Both the position numbers and the translations under genes were made by a program. 36,594 nucleotides of DNA, taken from positions 1 to 36,594 of IMG/VR virus record IMGVR_UViG_3300005524_000243; one strand, written 5' to 3'. This stretch comes from a virus. Below are positions 33,001 to 36,594 of the stretch, in pieces (position 1 is the first letter of the stretch; every line of letters begins with the position of its first letter). The notes beneath the pieces were generated by a model. The model was given only the letters and a program-made list of their open reading frames with translations, was not told the origin of the DNA and ran no database searches.

Positions 33001-34771
33001 GGACGTTACGACCTTCGGCGCGAAATGCGACGGCGTAACCGACGATACGGCGGCGATTCAGAACGCGATCAACTACGCGCTCCAGAACAAGCGGCGGGTC
33101 GTGATTCCAGGCACGTGCGTGGTGAGCCATCTCAACATCACGCCCGAATTTACCACCTACGGCGACCCTGGCTTCAAGATTCGCGGCAACGGCCCCAACG
33201 ACAGCGAGATTCTATGCGAAGAGCCGAGCGGTAACAGCGGTGTATGTATCGACGCGCTCGGCGTAAACGGCGACATATGGGAGAATCTGCGCATCGAAGG
33301 TGGGACTTCGCCGAGCAACGCGCCCTACATCGTGTTGCTCCAGGGCAAGCTCTGCCAGGGCTCCAACGTGGCGAGCGCAGGAACCGTTCACACGATGCGC
33401 AACGTGCTGATCGACACCTACGGCAGCTTCGGTATCTACAACTACGGCGCAGAGCAAACCGACTACGACGACATGTTCTTCAACTGCGCCAATTCGACGA
33501 GCGGCAGCAACTGCACGGCGCTTCTGGTGCTGTCCTCGGCGAATTCTTACGGCGTGACGGTGCCGTCGGGTGATTTGCCGAGCGGATGGAATATCTGCCC
33601 TGCGCCGCAATCGATGAGCATGGTGCAGATTCACGGCGGGCAGACGACGTTCGGCATTTACAATTCGACCGCGGGCGCGATCGTGTTCGACGACAACGTG
33701 TCGGGTTCCGCGGTCGAAGGCATCAGTCTCGACAGCGTCTACTTCAATTCCTCGAGCCTGGGCGGGAACGCCGCGATAAGTTGCACGGCGACCTCAAGCA
33801 CCGGCACTCAGGTCGAGACCGGTATCCATATCGAGCGAGCCAATATGGAGGCGTACTCGGTGCTGAGCCAGTTCATCAATTGCCCCAACTCGGCGTGGTG
33901 GGACTCGGATATCCACGCCACGCTGGGCTTGAACGGCGGCATCGCTCAATACATGACGCTCAACTACCTCTACAACTCGGACGTAAGAGTCTGGGTGCCC
34001 GGCTACAACAACGACCATCTGGTGGGCGGTATCCTTGGGACCTCGAATCCCAGCTACGGAACGCATATCCATATCGGGCAGTTCCAGAACCAGATCAACT
34101 ACGCAGGCTCTGGATGGGTGCTGGACGAGTCGTACCCGAACATAAACGGGCAAACCGGGCTTACGTTTTTCCCACAGGGCGTTGTGCTGGGGTCGCTCCG
34201 TGGCATGACCGTGACGAGCACGCTGGGGCAGCCGCCTGCGCCGAGCGTCACTCCACAAGGGGCGACCGGGTCGACCACCTACAGCTACTACGTCGTCTGC
34301 CACGACGCGAACGGCGGGACCAGCATCCCGTCGCCCGCGGGTACGATCACAAACGGCAACGCCACGCTTTCGAGCTCGAACAATAACCTAATCATTTGGC
34401 ATTGCCCGTTTGGCTACGCCAGCGCCGATATTTTAAAGAACAACACCTCGACTGCGCTCGCGACCGGACAGCCGCCGACCGGCTTTATCAACGATACGGG
34501 GCAAGCCACTTCGTCCTACACGCCGCCTACGCGCGATTCTACTGCCGACTTCGCGCCGTCGGTGATCCGGCAGGGATGCGCCGGTACGGGCACGCTTTCG
34601 TCGGGCAGCGCGACGATCAACAACTCCTGCATCATCGGCGGCCGCCCGATTATCGTGACCGGAGTGAGCGACTCGAACGTGCTTTACGTGTCGTCGAACA
34701 CGGCGGGAAGCTTCACGGTGAAGTCGACCTCGAGCAGCGACAGCTCCTCTTTTTATTGGGCGCAGCAGTGA
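30014..34771 (+). CDS. Giant tailspike with two pectate-lyase-like domains
   Basis: 1585 residues. Residues 1-30 are a basic-hydrophobic signal-like stretch (KFKYHILLALVALVALVGAL). A virion-binding region follows (INDINTAFSLIQSNF). A first beta-helix has its start near residue 195 (LNVIAYGASA) and core YHDDAPAFQAAIHDACG near 438. A second starts near 996 with VDVTTFGAKCDGVTDDTAAI and VVIPGTCVV, the usual opening of Pectate_lyase_3 domains. Three related Ig/FnIII-like repeats lie at about 251-370, 858-966 and 1405-1510 (STTYTYWVYC, STTYSYYVVC; TITNG.A.LS). It probably degrades capsule or lipopolysaccharide. The catalytic residues cannot be assigned by eye. Confidence 0.82.
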   Translation: MRIKFKYHILLALVALVALVGALWSEARLGAAVAIPQISPADTGPEFINDINTAFSLIQSNFTTLTPNVIAPAITNLGSVSGSVTCNVSQSSGCVMTLAGPVSSFAITGGTPGQLITLQIRQSSSGGASFSWPANVQWSGAPPATDPTPGAVEMYQLQTFDGVTWYPLVHSSLSGNSITGTGYLPTIVGFNGEVQSALNVIAYGASASLESASATVSAGSTSVTLNTPADFQNGQSVVLLHAGPATSLATPAAPTITVAGENSTAGAYLEAELNVGRCTTDSAGLATSNANCSTSYTYQVVNVDAMGGMSAPSPKATISNGPATLSMANRLVVTWAQDPNAVATLVYGCAGANCTPTLRAVVPALPSLASYWNNYVSGSVYGYVDVGGPYFGYDEVYGTSVPPGAVNQNLLATITSGAGTTSIVLSAAPSVSGTVTMYHDDAPAFQAAIHDACGPVTNSAPVNYARTIYIPAGAYPFGETIDTYGCTSIYLEGAGGGAALNTSLSPWIIWHGPIGGVAIDLNKSAGIEVKNLSFPSAPNLGGTVGIAINIDNVTTSATTDAGGHTIVSSNPQPGQTLGQVSSGNRIEKIFVGDAGVGISVGRQGGTLNSEMKFEDVQMAAFGSPGGGWLGYYLGGGGASGALRLKGGEASNRVFGILLNNPGSVRASSLSFALNATDIYSVATIGSTAGIFEEDQAWSSGAQHHFYSAVVNLPQNARIEGSHLAVIGPDNVDHGVPSRFYLMPGAGGVFSLHGNSICMNEPQCLVAVSTQSGNSQRTFSSLIVSENNLYSSQTPWFPAPNQSNTGAGARVQSLNDLFAPNNWLATNPSGPPEVSEALLTGPGAALFGGTTELKVVSLTPNAPTVTPNATGSTTYTYWVYCTGYQGEYSQLSAPTTITNGPSSLSSSSTITLQTSYQPGCQNYYWLRNNTSTLAGVSPNPYFVDTGASSSTSYPPASGDPMGTLRAGGITASGAINIAGTQTNGADQISHVNVMREVDVTTFGAKCDGVTDDTAAIQNAINYALQNKRRVVIPGTCVVSHLNITPEFTTYGDPGFKIRGNGPNDSEILCEEPSGNSGVCIDALGVNGDIWENLRIEGGTSPSNAPYIVLLQGKLCQGSNVASAGTVHTMRNVLIDTYGSFGIYNYGAEQTDYDDMFFNCANSTSGSNCTALLVLSSANSYGVTVPSGDLPSGWNICPAPQSMSMVQIHGGQTTFGIYNSTAGAIVFDDNVSGSAVEGISLDSVYFNSSSLGGNAAISCTATSSTGTQVETGIHIERANMEAYSVLSQFINCPNSAWWDSDIHATLGLNGGIAQYMTLNYLYNSDVRVWVPGYNNDHLVGGILGTSNPSYGTHIHIGQFQNQINYAGSGWVLDESYPNINGQTGLTFFPQGVVLGSLRGMTVTSTLGQPPAPSVTPQGATGSTTYSYYVVCHDANGGTSIPSPAGTITNGNATLSSSNNNLIIWHCPFGYASADILKNNTSTALATGQPPTGFINDTGQATSSYTPPTRDSTADFAPSVIRQGCAGTGTLSSGSATINNSCIIGGRPIIVTGVSDSNVLYVSSNTAGSFTVKSTSSSDSSSFYWAQQ

Positions 34772-34885
34772 CGCTCGCTCGCAAACCGCGTCCGATTGAT
34801 CGACAGCGGTCCGCCCGCCCAGCACCGGCGGCTCTGAGTCGCTAGTGTGGCAAGACGCGATCGCGCAAAGGTCGGAAAGGCAAAA

Positions 34886-34933
34886 ATGCAGGATGTCGAC
34901 ACGCGAGCAGGTTGCATAACGTTCGTTACGTAG
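34886..34933 (+). CDS. Possible 15-residue leader peptide
   Basis: ATG 34886 with GGAAAGG about 5 bases upstream, reading MQDVDTRAGCITFVT and a TAG. The strong ribosome-binding site before a very short frame at the edge of the AT-rich island is suggestive of a leader peptide but could be chance. Confidence 0.2.
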   Translation: MQDVDTRAGCITFVT

Positions 34934-34938
34934 TACGT

Positions 34939-35020
34939 GTGCTCAGTGTTTCCACTATTATCTATTATACTTTTTTCGTAGCCTAAGCGCGTTTATTATC
35001 AATAATAAGTTATTGAGCAC
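34939..35020. repeat. AT-rich element bounded by inverted repeats
   Basis: GTGCTCA (34939-34945) and TGAGCAC (35014-35020) are perfect inverted copies bounding an AT-rich core. Inside, TTATTAT (34993-34999) and ATAATAA (35002-35008) form a near-perfect 16-base palindrome. It may be an operator or protein-binding site. Confidence 0.45.
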
Positions 35021-35039
35021 AGAAACATTAATAAGCTAG

Positions 35040-35068
35040 TAGACTTTTCGGATTGTATCGCGTATACT
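35040..35068 (+). promoter_or_regulatory. Candidate lysis-gene promoter, TAGAnn-N17-TATACTT type
   Basis: TAGACT (35040-35045), a 17-base spacer, then TATACT (35063-35068), about 155 bases before the endolysin start. It shares box sequences and spacing with the site at 8091-8119. The match to sigma70 is 4/6 and 5/6. Confidence 0.5.
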
Positions 35069-35221
35069 TAAGAGTAAGCTAACTTGCAAGCTTTCAAGTC
35101 TTGAGATCGAGGCGCGAGCGCGCGACGCGCCAAGGCGCTCAGGGCTCGGATCCTCGGGCGCGAAGGGTTTGAGCGCAAGGCGGCGCGCGCTCGGCTTATT
35201 GGGTCGATAAGAGGCGAGAGG

Positions 35222-35761
35222 ATGGGTTTTGCGCAGGCTTTGAAGCTGGTTTTGGAGCTCGAGGGGGGATTCGAGGACAACCGATTAGACCCTGGCGGCG
35301 AGACGGTTGCGGGAATCACGCGCGCGTCGTACGAGGAGTTCTGCCGATTGACCGGAGCGCGCGGGGCGGAGCGGTTTCCCGGGCTTTCGCAGAGCGAAAT
35401 CGCCGCTTTTTATCGCTGGTACTGGGATTCGCAGCGGGTGTACGACGCCGAGTCGGGCGGCAGGCGGGCGCTGCTCGAGATGGTGCCCGAGCCGGCCGAC
35501 GCGGCGCTTTTCCAGTGGGCGGTGAACTCAGGATGGGGTGTTGCGGTGCGGGGGCTTCAGGCGGCACTTCTGGTCGCCCCGGACGGAGTGGTGGGACCGG
35601 TTACGATGCGGGCGCTTAGGGCGTTCAACGGACGGGGAGAGGAACTCAAGACGCGGATTTTGGCCGCCCAGATGATGCATCTGGGCGACAGCCACGGGCC
35701 GCAATGGCCGTTTTTCGAAGGAATCGCAAATCGCGTAATACGCACGGAGAAAACGCTATGA
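35222..35761 (+). CDS. Endolysin, GH108 lysozyme with peptidoglycan-binding domain
   Basis: 179 residues. The N-terminal LELEGGFEDNRLDPGGETVA and GITRASYEEF match glycoside hydrolase family 108, whose catalytic Glu is in the EGG motif (Glu14 here). FYRWYWDSQR is also typical. The C-terminal part (ALFQWAVNSG, AVRGLQAALLVAPDGVVGPV, TRILAAQMMHL) fits the PG_binding_3 half of these enzymes. It cleaves the glycan strand of peptidoglycan to release progeny. There is no signal peptide, so a holin is needed. GAGAGG precedes the ATG. It is followed by an ATGA-coupled gene. Confidence 0.92.
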   Translation: MGFAQALKLVLELEGGFEDNRLDPGGETVAGITRASYEEFCRLTGARGAERFPGLSQSEIAAFYRWYWDSQRVYDAESGGRRALLEMVPEPADAALFQWAVNSGWGVAVRGLQAALLVAPDGVVGPVTMRALRAFNGRGEELKTRILAAQMMHLGDSHGPQWPFFEGIANRVIRTEKTL

Positions 35762-36123
35762 GCCTTTTGGGCGAGATCGAACAGTGGGCCTCGGGCGAGG
35801 TCAAAAACGTCGAGCACTTCCTGGACAATCTGGAGGCGCCGGTGGCTTCGATGGTGGCCGGGCTGGGACGGGAGATCGTGATGGAGTTTCGCGACGCGCT
35901 CGGATTTTTCGAAACGCAAGTGTTCGAGCAAGTCAAGGCGCTCGTGACGCAGGAGGTAAGTCAGCTTTCGGCCAAACTCGCAACCGACCCGATCGGCGCG
36001 ATCGCCGAGGCCGCCAAGGCGGTCGTGCAGCAGCTTCCCCAGATCGGCGTGCGAATCGGAGCGACCGCAGTGCTCAACATGGTCGCAGCGGTCGCTCAGG
36101 ACGCGATGCGAACGAGCAAATAG
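35758..36123 (+). CDS. Small helical protein in the lysis cluster
   Basis: 121 residues. The ATG overlaps the endolysin stop (ATGA at 35758-35761). Predicted all helical: VKNVEHFLDNLEAPVASMVA, FFETQVFEQVKALVTQEVS, and a moderately hydrophobic C-terminal VRIGATAVLNMVAAVAQ. It may be an amphipathic holin partner or membrane-associated regulator. The family is not recognised. Confidence 0.65.
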   Translation: MSLLGEIEQWASGEVKNVEHFLDNLEAPVASMVAGLGREIVMEFRDALGFFETQVFEQVKALVTQEVSQLSAKLATDPIGAIAEAAKAVVQQLPQIGVRIGATAVLNMVAAVAQDAMRTSK

Positions 36124-36282
36124 AGCCGCTCGAGCAGGCGCGGGCGTTCGTTGCTTTAGCGGTGTAACAGCGCGCTTTGAGCGCTTGCAAGCGGCGATGC
36201 GGGCACGGCACCGTGTTCGCGACCGAAAGGATGCTGAAATTTGGCGCGCAATGAGCTAAAATCAGAAAGGAAGGATGCAGGG

Positions 36283-36594
36283 ATGGAGCGGGTGGATGGG
36301 ACGAGTCAGCGACGGGGCGTCGTTCAATGGCTCGAGCACGCGCTCGGCTCGCTCATCGCGGCAGTATTCGCTACCGGAGCGATCTACCAACTGCCGCCTC
36401 GGTATCAGCCTTACGCGATTGCAGCGCTCGGTGTTATCGGCTATTTAGTTGGCGTGCGCGTTCCGACACCGCCACGCGCCTACGCCGCGGCGTCAGACGC
36501 GCTGGATACGCCACGCGCTCGCGAGGCAAGCGAAAGCGGCAAGCGCGGGGCTGAGAGCAAAAGCGACGCAAGCCTTTTGCAAGGACAGTTCTGA
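36283..36594 (+). CDS. Putative holin (two TM segments)
   Basis: 103 residues. Two hydrophobic segments, HALGSLIAAVFATGAIYQL (about 18-36) and YAIAALGVIGYLVGVRV (about 45-61), are separated by a short polar PPRYQP turn. The C-terminal tail is hydrophilic and charged. This two-TM layout beside an endolysin without signal peptide is typical of class II holins that release the lysozyme. The ATG at 36283 is chosen because AGAAAGGAAGG lies 8 bases upstream; a TTG at 36241 is less likely. The window ends exactly at its stop codon. Confidence 0.65.
   Translation: MERVDGTSQRRGVVQWLEHALGSLIAAVFATGAIYQLPPRYQPYAIAALGVIGYLVGVRVPTPPRAYAAASDALDTPRAREASESGKRGAESKSDASLLQGQF

Larger units (their letters stand above)
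34772..35221. other. AT-rich intergenic island before the lysis genes
   Basis: 450 bases without a supported gene. The left part is GC-rich. From about 34915 to 35085 the sequence turns strongly AT-rich and carries inverted repeats and a promoter-like pair, listed separately. There is no clear Rho-independent terminator after the spike gene. Confidence 0.6.

Noticed and set aside
1-36594. tRNA genes, CRISPR arrays, insertion sequences or attachment sites
   Set aside because: Reading both strands I found no cloverleaf with a T-loop motif, no regularly spaced repeats, no transposase and no integrase. Absence by eye is not proof.

Overview
The window is the structural (late) half of a GC-rich tailed phage or prophage with a siphovirus-like plan. 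From left to right on the + strand it has large terminase, portal, XkdF-type prohead protease with an in-frame nested scaffold, major capsid protein, connector and tail-completion proteins, tail tube, overlapping tail-assembly chaperones, a short tape measure, and a tail-tip set of the DUF2460 / DUF2163 / NlpC-P60 / tip-protein type known from gene transfer agents and many proteobacterial phages. A very large tailspike and a lysis cluster (GH108 endolysin, small helical protein, two-TM holin candidate) follow. No integrase, repressor, replication gene, tRNA or CRISPR is visible. The host cannot be named from the sequence; the Gram-negative-type tail tip and Shine-Dalgarno sites suggest a high-GC, probably proteobacterial-type bacterium.

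Layout: 1-761 is a leader without a convincing gene. 762-2351 is the terminase. 2376-5587 is a cargo-like island between terminase and portal: a minus-strand permuted NlpC/P60 (YiiX-type) hydrolase, a plus-strand secreted protein, and a minus-strand protein with an aegerolysin-like N-terminal domain. An AT-rich divergent promoter zone (about 5940-6080) separates the last gene from the portal. 6164-12489 holds portal, a small ORF, a folded leader with a strong terminator, protease/scaffold and capsid. 12509-16898 holds connectors, tube, chaperones and tape measure. 17089-22152 is an accessory tail region with a HExxE protein, an Ala-rich surface protein and further structural proteins. 22157-29454 is the tail tip. 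29625-34771 is the spike region. 34772-35221 is an AT-rich promoter island in front of the lysis genes.

The notable themes are: (i) the cargo island, the best candidate for something undescribed; (ii) three separate papain-like cysteine hydrolases plus a GH108 lysozyme and a putative metallopeptidase, i.e. several potential cell-wall or protein-cleaving activities; (iii) heavy domain insertion into core virion proteins (Ig-like domain in the capsid, beta-module and LamG in the DUF2163 protein, carbohydrate-binding-like module in the tip, two pectate-lyase-like domains and three related Ig-like repeats in the spike), which points to a particle adapted to bind and degrade surface polysaccharide; (iv) regulatory structure unusual for a structural operon: a folded leader with terminator before the protease gene and two promoter-like sites sharing TAGAnn-N17-TATACTT.

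All assignments are by reading translated sequence against remembered family patterns. No database search was run.
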